From: Variovorax sp. RA8
GTDB lineage: Bacteria; Pseudomonadota; Gammaproteobacteria; Burkholderiales; Burkholderiaceae_C
Direction of reading: 5' to 3'
Assembly (NCBI RefSeq): GCF_901827175.1
Contig: NZ_LR594662.1
Coordinates: forward strand, 4,650,001 to 4,714,000
Length of the DNA: 64,000 nucleotides
Positions 1 through 9,801 of this stretch are shown piece by piece (position 1 is the first letter of the stretch; every line of letters begins with the position of its first letter). Below the pieces are notes generated by a model. That model did no database searches. It saw nothing but the letters and a program-made list of their open reading frames with translations, and had not been told where the DNA came from. The position numbers and the translations under genes were made by a program.

Positions 1-428
1 TGCAGGCCTGGCCCTACCGGCGCGACCGGCTGGCCATGGTCGTGCATCCTTCGCATCCGATCGCGCGGCGCCGGCGCTGCAGCTTCGAGGAGACGCTGGA
101 GTTCGACCACGTGGGCCTGCCGGCCTCCACCGCGGTCCACACCATGCTGGCGCGCGCGGCCGCCATCATCGGCCGGCCGCTCAGCTATCGCGCGGTGGTA
201 TCGACCTTCGACGCGGCGCTGCGCTGCGTGCGCGCAGGCCTGGGGATCGCCGTGGTGCCGCGCGAGGTGGTCGACCCCGTGGTGCAGAGCCTCGGACTGC
301 GCGTGGTGCCGCTGTCCGACGCCTGGGCCGAGCGGCGCTTTGCAATCTGTTTTCGCAGCGAGGCCAACCTCTCGCCGGCGGCCAAGCTGCTGGTGGCGCA
401 CTTGCGCGAGCGTGCCCGGGTCAGCTGA
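1..428 (+). CDS. LysR-family regulator, C-terminal part (5' end outside window)
   Basis: The reading frame is open from base 3, and its first in-window ATG (base 36) lies inside the domain rather than at a start, so the gene begins left of the window. The visible ~141 residues look like the second half of a LysR effector-binding domain: a stretch around AALRCVRAGLGIAVVPREVV is the typical return strand and helix found in this family, followed by a short C-terminal tail. The DNA-binding helix-turn-helix would lie outside the window. Target genes cannot be named. It converges on the next LysR gene with an 82-bp gap. Confidence 0.75.
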   Translation, partial: QAWPYRRDRLAMVVHPSHPIARRRRCSFEETLEFDHVGLPASTAVHTMLARAAAIIGRPLSYRAVVSTFDAALRCVRAGLGIAVVPREVVDPVVQSLGLRVVPLSDAWAERRFAICFRSEANLSPAAKLLVAHLRERARVS

Positions 429-510
429 CGACCGAATGCGGAGGTGCGGACGAAGAAGACGCGAAGGTTCCGCGAAGACACAAAAGGCGCAACCCGGTCT
501 GGATGTTCAT

Positions 511-1434
511 TCAGCGCTTCTTCTTCAGCGCCGTTGCCGGCGGCCAGTAGCGTGCGTCGGCAAAGCGCGCGGCCAGGAAATCCAGCATCGCGCGCAACGC
601 GGCGGGCATCTGCCGGCGCGAGCCGTAGACGCCGTAGACCCCCAGCGCCTGCGGTTTCCATTCGGGCAGCAGCGCGACCAACCGGCCACTGGCCACCAGC
701 GGCGCGGCTGAATACACCGGCTGCATCGTGATGCCAGCGCCTTCGAGCGCGCCCGCCAGCAACACGTGCGATTCGTTCGCGCTCAGGTTGCCGCCCACCG
801 GCACCGCGAGCTGCCGCCCCTGCCGTTCGAACTGCCAGAGGCTCTTGCCGAAATAGGAGTGCGTCAGACAGTTGTGAAGCGCGAGCTCCTCCGGCGCACG
901 CGGGGTTCCATGCGCCGCCAGGTAGGCTGGTGTGGCGCACACCAGCGAGCCGCAGCTGCCCAGGGGCCGCGCGATCAGGTTCGGGTCCAGGTCGTTGGTG
1001 ATCCGGATCGCGAGATCGATGCGCTCCTCCACCAGGTTCACCGTGCGATCGCTGGTCTGCAGGTCGACCGTCACCGCCGGATAACGCTGCAGGAAGGCCG
1101 TCACCGCCGGCGCCAGTACGTCCTGCGCCATGGACTGGGCGCAGCTCAGCCGCAGCAAGCCGCGCGGCAGCTCGGCCTGCGCATCGACGGCCACGGGCAT
1201 CTGGCCGGCAATCTCGAGCATCTGCCGGCTGCGCGAGAGCGTCTCCTCGCCTGCCGGGGTGAGGCTGAGCCGGCGCGTGGTCCGGTGCAGCAGGCGCGCG
1301 CCGGCCCAGCGCTCCATCTGGGCCAGATACCGGGTGACCATGGCGCGGGACATGCCCAGCGTTTCGGCCGCAGCGGTCATGCTGCCGCGTTCGGCCACGT
1401 TCACGAATACCTGCGCGGCGGTGATGCGGTCCAT
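511..1434 (-). CDS. LysR-family transcriptional regulator
   Basis: Protein of 307 residues, a normal LysR length. The N-terminal ~60 residues form the winged helix-turn-helix (FVNVAERGSMTAAAETLGMS, then RYLAQMERWAGARLLHRTTR), and residues ~90-295 form the periplasmic-binding-like effector domain. It belongs to the group that often stands divergent to a small oxidoreductase, and here it does: the NAD(P)-binding gene at 1610 is transcribed away from it. The 175-bp gap between them carries a 21-bp palindrome at 1480-1500 that could be its operator. The effector is unknown. Confidence 0.88.
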   Translation of the reverse strand: MDRITAAQVFVNVAERGSMTAAAETLGMSRAMVTRYLAQMERWAGARLLHRTTRRLSLTPAGEETLSRSRQMLEIAGQMPVAVDAQAELPRGLLRLSCAQSMAQDVLAPAVTAFLQRYPAVTVDLQTSDRTVNLVEERIDLAIRITNDLDPNLIARPLGSCGSLVCATPAYLAAHGTPRAPEELALHNCLTHSYFGKSLWQFERQGRQLAVPVGGNLSANESHVLLAGALEGAGITMQPVYSAAPLVASGRLVALLPEWKPQALGVYGVYGSRRQMPAALRAMLDFLAARFADARYWPPATALKKKR

Positions 1435-1479
1435 GATGATCTGATCGATTCAAGCAACAAACCTTTGCATGCTAAGCGG

Positions 1480-1500
1480 TTTTTCGATCGGATCGAGAAA
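1480..1500. promoter_or_regulatory. 21-bp palindrome, candidate LysR operator
   Basis: Two 10-bp arms (TTTTTCGATC at 1480-1489 and GATCGAGAAA at 1491-1500) match as inverted repeats in 9 of 10 positions around one central base. It lies 46 bp upstream of the LysR start and 110 bp upstream of the divergent gene, where an autoregulating LysR protein would be expected to bind. Binding is inferred. Confidence 0.5.
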
Positions 1501-1508
1501 CATAAGAT

Positions 1509-1529
1509 CGTTGCCACGCCCAGGCAACG
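1509..1529. repeat. Short inverted repeat in divergent promoter region
   Basis: CGTTGCC at 1509-1515 and GGCAACG at 1523-1529 are perfect 7-bp inverted arms with a 7-bp loop. There is no T-run after it, so it is not a classical terminator. It may be a second regulator half-site pair or a leader hairpin of the gene at 1610. Confidence 0.4.
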
Positions 1530-1609
1530 ACAGTAGGCATCTACAGCGGTGCGCAAGTTGCCCGAGCTCTCGGAGTCCTTGCTTTTCCTTTTCAACCAGG
1601 AGTTCTTCC

Positions 1610-2227
1610 ATGAGTCACATCGCCATCCTCGGCATCAGCGGCCGCGTCGGTTCACGCATTGCCAACGAGTTGCTCGCAAGGGGGCACACCGTCACCGGCA
1701 TCGCGCGGGACATCGGCAAGGTCCAGCCCAAGCCCGGCCTCACGCCCAAACAGGCCGATGCCACCCGGGTCGACGCGCTGGTGCCGCTGCTGCGGGGCCA
1801 TCACGCCGTCGTCAGCGCGACCCACTTCGCGGGCGGCATCGACGCGGCCACCGCGATCGCCGCGGCGAAGCAGGCCGACGTGCCGCGCCTGCTGGTCGTG
1901 GGCGGTGCGGGCAGCCTCGAGATTGCGCCGGGCAAGGCGCTGGTGGATACGCCCGAATTCCCCTCGGCCTACAAGGCCGAGGCGCTGGCGGGCCGCAGCT
2001 TCCTGCAGGCGTTGCGCGCCGAGAAGGACCTGGACTGGACCTTCCTCTCGCCCTCCGCACTGCTGGAGCCGGGGGAGCGCACGGGCCGCTATCGCACCGG
2101 CCGCGATCAGTTGTTGGCCGACGCCAACGGCAAGAGCTGGATCTCGATGGAGGACTACGCGATCGCCATGGCGGATGAGATCGAGAAGCCCGCGCATCCG
2201 CGCCAGCGCTTCACCGTCGGCTACTGA
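1610..2227 (+). CDS. NAD(P)-binding Rossmann oxidoreductase (NmrA/YwnB-like)
   Basis: Protein of 205 residues. The start at 1610 is chosen because an AGGAG ribosome site lies 7 bp upstream and the Rossmann strand begins at once (MSHIAILG, then GISGRVGS, a GxxGxxG dinucleotide loop at ~8-14). The fold is that of small atypical short-chain reductases (NmrA-like, YwnB/YwnB-type), which lack a clear catalytic Tyr-x3-Lys. The substrate is unknown. It is divergent from, and probably controlled by, the LysR regulator at 511-1434, as is common for this pair. Confidence 0.8.
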   Translation: MSHIAILGISGRVGSRIANELLARGHTVTGIARDIGKVQPKPGLTPKQADATRVDALVPLLRGHHAVVSATHFAGGIDAATAIAAAKQADVPRLLVVGGAGSLEIAPGKALVDTPEFPSAYKAEALAGRSFLQALRAEKDLDWTFLSPSALLEPGERTGRYRTGRDQLLADANGKSWISMEDYAIAMADEIEKPAHPRQRFTVGY

Positions 2228-2379
2228 AAGGCCGCGCAGGCGCCTCGAGCGCCTTGTTCGTTGCCCCGCCATGCGCTTGTCGACCATCGTGACATGAATG
2301 CTCGCGAAATCTGTTCGACCGCCCGAGATTGCCAGGACCCCCTCGTAGAATTTTTTTTCTACAACTTTCAGGGGGGTCC

Positions 2380-3516
2380 ATGAGACTCGTCGGTATTGGC
2401 TTTTCGGCACTTGCGCTCGTCGGGCTCATCGCCTGTTCCAAGGTGCCCGACACGGTGAAGATCGGCGTCGCCCAGCCATTGTCAGGCCCGCTGGCTGCCC
2501 TGGGCAAGGACATGCTCCAGGGCGTCGAGTTGGCCGTGAAGGAGATCAACGCCAACGGCGTCGCGGTAGACGGAAAGACCTTGCGTTTCCAGATCGTCGC
2601 CGTCGACGATCAATCGAGTCCGGGCGTCGGCGAGCAGGTGGCTCGCCATCTTGTCGACGAGGGCGTGGTCGCGGTCATCGGTCACCTCAATTCCGGCGTG
2701 AGCATCCAGGCCGCGCCGATCTACGCTGCGAAGAACATCCCGCAGCTTTCCATTTCCACCCAGCCCAAGTACACGCAGCTCGGCTTTCCCACGACGCTGC
2801 GCCTGGTGGCCAGCGACGCGATCCAGGGGCGCGCGATGGGCGCCTACGCAGCCACGACGCTCAGCGAGAGCGCCGGCGCCTGTGCGATCGTCGACGACAG
2901 CACGTCCTACGGCAAGGCGTTGGCGGACCTGGCGGAAAAATCGCTCAACGCCCATGGCCGGACCGTCGCCCTGCGCCGATCGTTCGACGACAAGACCACC
3001 GAATTCGGCGCCCTGGTCAAGGAACTGAATACCCGTTCGGTCGAAACCATCGTCACGACCCTTGCGGATTTCCAGGTCGTCGCGCTCGTCAAGCAGTTGG
3101 CAGATGCTGGCCTGAACAACATTAAGATCGTCGGCGGCGACACGCTCAAGACGAACAAGCTGCTGGCACAGAAGCTCCCGCTCGAAGTCTTCGCCACCTC
3201 GCCCGTGCTGGAGCCGAGGGAGTTCTACCGGGGCGCGAAGTTCGTCGGCGCCTTCAGCGCTGCATACGGCCACCCACCGGTGTATGGCGCGCACTACGCC
3301 TACGATGCAATGCACCTGTTGTCCAACGCCGTGCAGCGGGCCGGGTCGGTCGACGGGAAGGTGCTGACGACCAAGCTTCGCGAGCTCGACTTCATGGCCC
3401 CCGTCACCAACGTGATGAAGTTCGGCCCCGACGGCGAGCAGATCTACGGTAGCGTGGGCGTTTATCGACCCCGCGCGGGCCGCTGGGAACCGCTGATGAG
3501 TTCGGACCGCTGGTGA
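2380..3516 (+). CDS. Branched-chain amino acid ABC transporter-type receptor, lipoprotein
   Basis: Protein of 378 residues of the Leu/Ile/Val-binding (LivK-like, peripla_BP_6) family. The chosen ATG follows a G-rich ribosome site and opens a lipoprotein signal peptide with lipobox Leu16-Ile17-Ala18-Cys19. The mature start VKIGVAQPLSGPLAALGKDM is typical of the family. It would be anchored to the outer face of the inner membrane and hand a small acid, amide or aromatic ligand to a permease. No permease or ATPase genes adjoin it; the liv genes at 4.0-8.6 kb run the other way and have their own receptor. Confidence 0.85.
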   Translation: MRLVGIGFSALALVGLIACSKVPDTVKIGVAQPLSGPLAALGKDMLQGVELAVKEINANGVAVDGKTLRFQIVAVDDQSSPGVGEQVARHLVDEGVVAVIGHLNSGVSIQAAPIYAAKNIPQLSISTQPKYTQLGFPTTLRLVASDAIQGRAMGAYAATTLSESAGACAIVDDSTSYGKALADLAEKSLNAHGRTVALRRSFDDKTTEFGALVKELNTRSVETIVTTLADFQVVALVKQLADAGLNNIKIVGGDTLKTNKLLAQKLPLEVFATSPVLEPREFYRGAKFVGAFSAAYGHPPVYGAHYAYDAMHLLSNAVQRAGSVDGKVLTTKLRELDFMAPVTNVMKFGPDGEQIYGSVGVYRPRAGRWEPLMSSDRW

Positions 3517-3535
3517 ACGAAGCGCCCTGCCCCGG

Positions 3536-3943
3536 CTACTGAGCAGCCGGCTGCGCCTCCAGGGTTTTCTTCATCACACGCATGCCCTCGTCGATCATGC
3601 CGGCGATGGGGCCGGCCATCTCGTGCGGAAGCAGATCGGCGATCCAGACCAGCCGGCTTTGCCCGCCGCCCTCGTCGAAAATCTGCAGCGATGCGTTGTG
3701 ATGGCTGAGCCGGCCGCCGCTGGCCGACCAGACCAGCCGGCGCGCGGCATCGTCCATATCGACGATCACCTCCCGCGCCACCACCCCGTTGCCGAAGGTG
3801 ACGATGCGCGCATCGCCCTCCAGCTTGCAGTCCGTCACGAAGCCGGGCACCAGCCGGCGGTGGATCGCGCCGATGTCGCGCACCACTTCCCAGACCTGCG
3901 CGGCGCCCGCGGCCACCTGCGTTTCGCGTCGAATGCTTGCCAT
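3536..3943 (-). CDS. SRPBCC-family (START-like) protein
   Basis: Protein of 135 residues that fits the SRPBCC/polyketide-cyclase-type helix-grip fold: an N-terminal strand (MASIRRETQVAAGAAQVWEV), a helix with VWEVVRDIGAIHRRLVPGF, then alternating strands and a long C-terminal helix. The ATG at 3943 is preceded by AGGAG. Such proteins bind hydrophobic ligands; no function can be assigned. It lies 52 bp downstream of the livF-like stop and on the same strand further upstream in the direction of transcription, so it could be the tail of that leftward unit. Confidence 0.75.
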   Translation of the reverse strand: MASIRRETQVAAGAAQVWEVVRDIGAIHRRLVPGFVTDCKLEGDARIVTFGNGVVAREVIVDMDDAARRLVWSASGGRLSHHNASLQIFDEGGGQSRLVWIADLLPHEMAGPIAGMIDEGMRVMKKTLEAQPAAQ

Positions 3944-3995
3944 CTCGAGTCTCCTGTGACGGATCGTTTCGAACCATTGCAGGTCGGGCGCAAGG

Positions 3996-4692
3996 TCAGC
4001 GCGAGACGCCCAGCAAGCGCTCCAGCACCTCGGGCTGGGCACTCAAGGTCGCCGCGCGATCGGCATGCACCACCGTGCCATGGTCCAGCACCACCGCTTC
4101 GTCGGAGATCGCGAGGATGGCCTGCGGGTGCTGCTCGACGATGATGGCCGCGAGCCCCTCGTCCTGCGTGATGCGGCGGATCGCGCGCAGCAACTCCTCC
4201 ACGAGGATCGGGGCCAGCCCTTCGAGCGGCTCGTCGAGCAGCAGCAGCCGCGGATTCACCACCAGCGCCCGGCCCACGGCCAGCATCTGCTGCTCGCCGC
4301 CCGACAGCTGCGTGCCCAGGTTGCGTTTGCGCTCGGCCAGGCGCGGGAACATCTCGTAGACGCGCTGCGGGTTCCACCGGCCGGGCCGCTCCACGGCCGT
4401 CAGGTTCTCGTGCACCGTGAGCGACTTGAAGATGTTGCGCTCCTGCGGCACCCAGCCGATGCCGGCGGCGGCGCGCTGGTGGGGCGGGAGCTTGTGCAGC
4501 GCCGCGCCCGAGAGCGCGATGCTGCCGCCGTGCTGGCGCGTCGCACCGGCCAGCGTGTTGATCAGCGTGGTCTTGCCGGTGCCGTTGCGCCCCAGCAGCG
4601 CCAGGCTCTGGCCCTCGCCGAGGCTGAGCGAGACGTCGTGCAGCACCACGGCCTCTCCGTAGCCGGCGCTGAGCTTCTCGATGCGCAGCAGT

Positions 4693-4700
<8 letters not shown>
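3996..4700 (-). CDS. livF: Branched-chain/amide ABC transporter ATPase LivF-type
   Basis: Protein of 234 residues. Walker A is GRNGTGKTT (~37-45), the signature is LSGGEQQ (~133-139), Walker B is LLLLDEPLEGLAP and the switch histidine follows in IIVEQH. Length and the LEGLAP Walker B tail are diagnostic of LivF rather than LivG. It is the second ATPase of a LivHMGF importer; its start overlaps the livG stop by 8 bp. The ligand is set by the receptor at 7444-8619 and may be an aromatic acid rather than an amino acid, given the adjoining oxygenase genes (inference). Confidence 0.92.
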
Positions 4701-5447
<747 letters not shown>

Positions 5448-5451
<4 letters not shown>

Positions 5452-6419
5452 GGCGTCGAACCCGCGCGCCGGCCAAACCACGTCCAGGGCCTGAACAGCC
5501 GATCGCGCCCGACCAGCACCAGCAGCACCAGGATCAGCCCGATCCAGAACATCCAGTACTGCGGCGTCACGGTCGACAGCGCGTCCTGCAGCAGCTTGAA
5601 GACGATGGCACCGGCGATGCCGCCGTAGAGCCAGCCCACGCCCCCGATCACCAGCATCAGCAGCACGTCGGCCGAGCGGTCGAAGGCCAGCACGTCGAGC
5701 GAGGCGAAGCCGGTGGTCTGCGCCAGCAGCGCGCCCGCCGCGCCGGCCACCGCCGCGGCCACGGTGTAGATCACCGCGATGCGCGAGATCACCGGAATGC
5801 CGATCGCCATCGCGCGCAGGCGGTTGTCGCGAATCGCCTTGAGCGTGGCGCCGAAGGATGACTGCACCAGGCGCCGCATCACGAGGAACAGCAGCAACAG
5901 CACCGCGAGCGAGTACCAGGCCGCCGTCCGGCCGTAGAGGTCGAAGTCGAACAGGCCCAGCACCGGCCCCATCACCACACCCTGCAGCCCGTCGGCGCCG
6001 CCCGTGAGCCAGTCCAGCTTGTTGGCAAGTTCGAGCAGCAGCAACGCGGTGCCCAGCGTGACCATCAGCCGCGTGAGGTCGCTGCCGCGCAGGATGGTGA
6101 TGCTGGCCAGGGCGCCGAGGGCGGCCGAGGCGACGATGGCGACCAGCAGGCCCACGGTCGGGTCCGGCATCACGTGCTTGGCGAAGAGCGCGGCCGTGTA
6201 GGCACCGAAGCCGAAGAAAGCCGCGTGGCCCAGCGAAACGATGCCGGTGTAGCCGAGGATCAGGTCCAGCGACAGCGCGAACAGCGCGATGATCGCGATC
6301 TCGTTGATCATCAGCGCCTTCGAGGGCAGCAGCCCCGGCAGCACGAAGACCACCGCCCAGAAGACGAATTCCCAGGGCCGCCAGCGCGTCCTGGCGAGCA
6401 GCGCGTCGCGTGAATCCAT
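5448..6419 (-). CDS. livM: Branched-chain/amide ABC transporter permease LivM-type
   Basis: Protein of 323 residues with about nine to ten hydrophobic segments. The family motif GYTGIVSLGHAAFFGFGAY is at ~57-75, and the cytoplasmic EAA-like loop (FGATLKAIRDNRLRAMAIG) contacts the ATPases. The family fits LivM. It overlaps livG by 4 bp and starts 3 bp after the livH stop. Confidence 0.92.
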
Positions 6420-6422
6420 TGG

Positions 6423-7295
6423 CTAACGCCCTCCCCGGCGCGTGAACAATCCCTGCGGGCGCCACATCAGGATCAGAATCATCAGCAGGTAGACCGTGAA
6501 GGCCCCCATCTTGGGGATGAAGTACTTGCCCGCCACGTCGGCGATGCCCAGCAGCAGCGCCGCCAGCAGCGGCCCGGTGATCGACGAGGTGCCGCCGACC
6601 GAGACCACGATCAGGAAATAGATCATGTACTTGAGCGGGAAGGTCGGGTCCATGCCGAGGATCTCGGCGCCCAGCGCGCCGCCCAGCCCGGCGAGGCCCG
6701 AGCCCACCGCGAAGGTCGCCAGGAACACCACGTTGACGTTGATGCCCAGCCCCGCCGCCACGCGCGGATCGTCCACCGCCGCGCGCAGCCGGCTGCCGAA
6801 GCGCGTCTTCGACAGGATGAGCTGCAGCACCACGGTGAGCACGGCGCATACCGCGATGATGAAAAGCCGGTAGTGCCCCATTCCCAGCAGCCACGGATCC
6901 TCGCCGATCTCGCTGCGGCCGCGCAGCCATTCGGGCAGGTGGATGTTCTGCTGCGAGGAGCCGACGAAGTAGTCGATGGCCGCCACCGCCATGAAGGCCA
7001 AGCCGATCGAGAACAGCACCTGGTCCAGGTGCGGCTTGCCGTACATCGGCCGGTAGAGCGTGCGTTCCAGCAGCGCGCCCGCCAGGCCGACCACGATGAA
7101 GGCCAGCGGCAGGCAGGCCAGGAAGGGCACGCCCAGCTTCTGCATCGCGAACACCGTCAGATAGCCCCCGGCCATCGCGAAGGCCCCGTGCGCGAGGTTG
7201 ATGAAGTTCATCAGCCCCAGCGTCACCGCCAACCCGACCGCGAGCACGAACAGCAGCATGCCGTAGGCGATGCCGTCGAAAAGAATGGTCAACAC
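6423..7295 (-). CDS. livH: Branched-chain/amide ABC transporter permease LivH-type
   Basis: Protein of 290 residues using a GTG start at 7295, which sits 7-8 bp after a GGGGG ribosome site; the next codon (TTG at 7292) is an alternative. An in-frame ATG at 7337 would add 14 residues, but these are encoded by a dispersed repeat and look non-native. The motif LGLMNFINLAHGAFAMAGGY near the N-terminus is diagnostic of LivH. It pairs with LivM to form the membrane channel. The ribosome site itself lies at the edge of the repeat at 7302-7389. Confidence 0.9.
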   Translation of the reverse strand: MLTILFDGIAYGMLLFVLAVGLAVTLGLMNFINLAHGAFAMAGGYLTVFAMQKLGVPFLACLPLAFIVVGLAGALLERTLYRPMYGKPHLDQVLFSIGLAFMAVAAIDYFVGSSQQNIHLPEWLRGRSEIGEDPWLLGMGHYRLFIIAVCAVLTVVLQLILSKTRFGSRLRAAVDDPRVAAGLGINVNVVFLATFAVGSGLAGLGGALGAEILGMDPTFPLKYMIYFLIVVSVGGTSSITGPLLAALLLGIADVAGKYFIPKMGAFTVYLLMILILMWRPQGLFTRRGGR

Positions 7296-7301
7296 AACTC
7301 G

Positions 7302-7389
7302 CCCCCAGGTTGCCCGCACTTCGTGTCGGGCGCCCACCCCCTACCGGGGGCAACACCAGCGGCCCGGCAAAGCCGGTTCCGCGGTGTTT
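7302..7389 (-). repeat. Dispersed intergenic repeat, copy A
   Basis: An ~88-bp element that recurs at 21345-21430 and 21444-21527. Read on the minus strand it runs from AACACCGCGGAACCGG through TGCCGGGCCGCTGGTGTTGC to ACCTGGGGG. It contains two possible hairpins: CCGGC-ttt-GCCGG and CCCCC-loop-GGGGG. Here it lies between the receptor gene and livH in the same orientation as both, and its G-rich end lies just upstream of the livH start. Confidence 0.8.
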
Positions 7390-7443
7390 CCCGAAGGGAG
7401 CGCAGCGGGGCCATGTGGCTGGAGCGCGCGGGCGTTTGCTGAA

Positions 7444-8619
7444 TCACTGCTTGTTCTTGCCCGGATCCTTCACCGCCTTGATCACGTCGAACTCGACGTT
7501 GTAGAGCTGCCCGTCCTTCTTCTCGACCTTGCGCAGGTACACGTCCTGCACGATGTCGCGCGTCTGCGCGTCGATCAGCACCTGGCCGCGCGGGCTCTCG
7601 AAGAGCTGGCCCTTCATCGCCGCCAGCAGCGCGTCGCCGCCGCCCTGCCCCTTGGTGGCCTTGAGCGCCTCGTAGATCACGCGCATGCCGTCGTAGCCGC
7701 CGATCGCCATGAAGTTGGGACGCATGTTCTTGTTGGCCTTCTGGAAGGCCTCGACGAACTTCTTGTTGGCCGCCGACGGGTGCGCCGCCGAGTAGTGGTG
7801 CGTGGTGACCACGCCCAGCGCACCGTCGCCCATGTCGTTGAGCTGGTCGTCGTCCGTCACGTCGCCGGTCGCGATCATCTTGATGCCGGCCTTGTCCATG
7901 CCGCGCTCGATGAACTGCTTCATCACCGCCGCGCCGGCGCCCGAGGGCACGAAGACGAACAGCGCGTCGGGCTTGGCGTCGCGCACCTTCTGCAGGAAGG
8001 GCGCGAAATCCGGGTTGCGCAGCGGCACGCGCAGCTTGTCGAGCACCTTGCCGCCGTTGAGCTGGAAGCGCTCGGCGAAGAACTTCTCGGCGTCATTGCC
8101 CGGCCCGTAGTCGGCGACCAGCGTGACCACCGACTTCACCCCGTTCTTGGGCGCCCAGTCGCCCATCGCGACCGAGACCTGCGGCAGCGTGAAGCTGGTG
8201 CGCACGATGTAGGGCGAAGCCTCCGTGATGCTGGAGGTGGCGGCGGCCATCACCACCATCGGTGTCTTCGACTGGGTGGCGATGGGCGCGGTGGCCATGG
8301 CCGAGGGCGTGATGCCGAAGCCGGCCAGCACGTTGACCTTGTCGTTCACCACCAGCTCCTGCGCCAGGCGCTTGGTCACGTCGGGCAGGCTGGTGTCGTC
8401 CTTGACGATCAGCTCGATCTTCCTGCCCGCGACGGTGTCGCCGTTCTGCGCCATGTAGAGCCGGGCCGCAGCCTCGATCTGGCGACCGGTGGTGGCCTGC
8501 TGCCCTGTCATCGGCAACACCAGGCCGATCTTGAAGGTGTTGCCCTGGGCCTGCGCCAGCGGCATGGCCAGAGCGAGGGCCGTGAGGCTCGCGGCCTGCA
8601 GGAGGTGGCGACGTTGCAT
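7444..8619 (-). CDS. ABC transporter substrate-binding protein (LivK-like) of the liv operon
   Basis: Protein of 391 residues. The start at 8619 is supported by AAGGAG 7-8 bp upstream and opens a Sec signal peptide (MQRRHLLQAASLTALALAMP, cleavage after AQA near residue 25). The mature start NTFKIGLVLPMTGQQATTG is typical of peripla_BP_6 receptors. It is the first gene of the livK-H-M-G-F set and lies downstream of the Rieske oxygenase/reductase operon, which suggests that the importer may bring in the aromatic or methylated substrate of that enzyme (inference). Confidence 0.88.
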   Translation of the reverse strand: MQRRHLLQAASLTALALAMPLAQAQGNTFKIGLVLPMTGQQATTGRQIEAAARLYMAQNGDTVAGRKIELIVKDDTSLPDVTKRLAQELVVNDKVNVLAGFGITPSAMATAPIATQSKTPMVVMAAATSSITEASPYIVRTSFTLPQVSVAMGDWAPKNGVKSVVTLVADYGPGNDAEKFFAERFQLNGGKVLDKLRVPLRNPDFAPFLQKVRDAKPDALFVFVPSGAGAAVMKQFIERGMDKAGIKMIATGDVTDDDQLNDMGDGALGVVTTHHYSAAHPSAANKKFVEAFQKANKNMRPNFMAIGGYDGMRVIYEALKATKGQGGGDALLAAMKGQLFESPRGQVLIDAQTRDIVQDVYLRKVEKKDGQLYNVEFDVIKAVKDPGKNKQ

Positions 8620-8743
8620 GGATGTCTCCTTGTGATGCATCGGAACGGGGCGTATTGTGATCAATTGAAACGACGTTGGCGCCTTGGCAAACACCTAAGG
8701 CGCGGGCCCGCGGGCCTGCATTCTGCGCGATCCATCGATCATT

Positions 8744-8760
8744 TGCGCGATGATCGCGCA
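8744..8760. repeat. Inverted repeat between reductase and receptor genes
   Basis: TGCGCGA at 8744-8750 and TCGCGCA at 8754-8760 form a perfect 7-bp inverted repeat around TGA. It lies just past the reductase stop codon (8775) in the direction of transcription. It may end that transcript or act as an operator for the receptor operon; there is no T-run. Confidence 0.4.
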
Positions 8761-8774
8761 CAGCTCCCAGGCCT

Positions 8775-9785
8775 TCACGGCGCGTCGGGCCGCCACGCGG
8801 AATCGAGGGTGATGCTGCCGACGGCGCGCGACACGCAGGCGCAGATGCGTCGGCCTTCGCGCTTCTCATGCTCGCTGAGGAACACATCGCGGTGGTCGAT
8901 CTCGCCATCGACGGAAAGCACGTCCATGGCGCACAGGCCGCATTCGCCGCGACGGCAATCCCACAGCGTCTGCACGCCCGCGGCTTCGAGCGCTTCGAGC
9001 AGGCTGCAGTCGGCCGGTACCTCGATGCTGAGGCCGTGCCGTGGAATGCGCACCTGGAAGGCTTGTGCGGGCAGCCGGCCGCTGCTGCCGAAGGTCTCGA
9101 AGCGCAGGTCCGCCGGCGGGCGCCCGGCTGCCGCCCAGGCGCGCTTGACGGCTTCCAGCATCGGCACCGGTCCGCAGGTGTACAGCTGACCGCCAGGGGG
9201 CAACGCCTCGATCTCGGCGGCGAAATCGATGGGTGCGCTGCCGGCGTGAGCCTGGACGCTGGTGGCTTGCGAGCCTCCAAGCGCCTTCTGCAGCAACGGG
9301 AGATAGGCCAGTTCCTCGGCACTTCGCGCGCCGTAGAGCATGCGCACCGGCACGCCCCTGCGCGCGGCCAGCGCGCCCAGGCGCTGCGCCATGAAGACCA
9401 TCGGCGTGATGCCGATGCCGCCCGCCACCAGCAGGTAGCCGGGCGCCGTGGTGTCGAGGCCGAAGTGGTTCTGCGGCTGCGTCACCAGCAGGCGATCGCC
9501 GGGCGCCAGGCGCCACATCGCGAGCGAGCCGCCGCGGCCGTCGTCCAGGCGCTTGACGGCAATGCGCCACACCAGGCCATCGGGTTCGCCCACGAGCGAG
9601 TAGTGGCGCGTCTGCATCCGGCCTGCGCCAGGCACCCCGACCAGCACCTGGACCTGGAGATGGGACCCGGGCTCGTAACCGGCCGCCACGCCCGACTCGG
9701 GGGTGATTTCGAACTCGCGCACCGTGGGCGTCAGATCGCGGCAGGCCGTGATGCGCGCAGGCATCCAGTGGATTTCGCTGTTCAT
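8775..9785 (-). CDS. VanB-like oxygenase reductase (FMN, NAD, 2Fe-2S)
   Basis: Protein of 336 residues with the phthalate-dioxygenase-reductase layout: FMN-binding barrel with RHYSLVG at ~80, NAD-binding domain with LLVAGGIGITPMVFMA at ~125-140, and a C-terminal plant-type ferredoxin domain with Cys spacing C-x4-C-x2-C (DCRRGECGLC) plus a last Cys in CACVSR. It carries electrons from NAD(P)H to the Rieske oxygenase encoded at 10557-11660. The GntR gene lies between the two. Vanillate demethylase reductase is one possibility, but the substrate class is not decided by sequence. Confidence 0.88.
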   Translation of the reverse strand: MNSEIHWMPARITACRDLTPTVREFEITPESGVAAGYEPGSHLQVQVLVGVPGAGRMQTRHYSLVGEPDGLVWRIAVKRLDDGRGGSLAMWRLAPGDRLLVTQPQNHFGLDTTAPGYLLVAGGIGITPMVFMAQRLGALAARRGVPVRMLYGARSAEELAYLPLLQKALGGSQATSVQAHAGSAPIDFAAEIEALPPGGQLYTCGPVPMLEAVKRAWAAAGRPPADLRFETFGSSGRLPAQAFQVRIPRHGLSIEVPADCSLLEALEAAGVQTLWDCRRGECGLCAMDVLSVDGEIDHRDVFLSEHEKREGRRICACVSRAVGSITLDSAWRPDAP

Positions 9786-9801
9786 CGCAAGAAAGGTGGA
9801 T

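Noticed and set aside
185..1453. Long antisense and alternate-frame open frames over most genes (for example 185-1453, 18952-21417, 34065-35888)
   Set aside because: They overlap well-recognised proteins, are rich in Arg/Ala/Gly/His, and show no family motifs; expected in DNA of this GC content.
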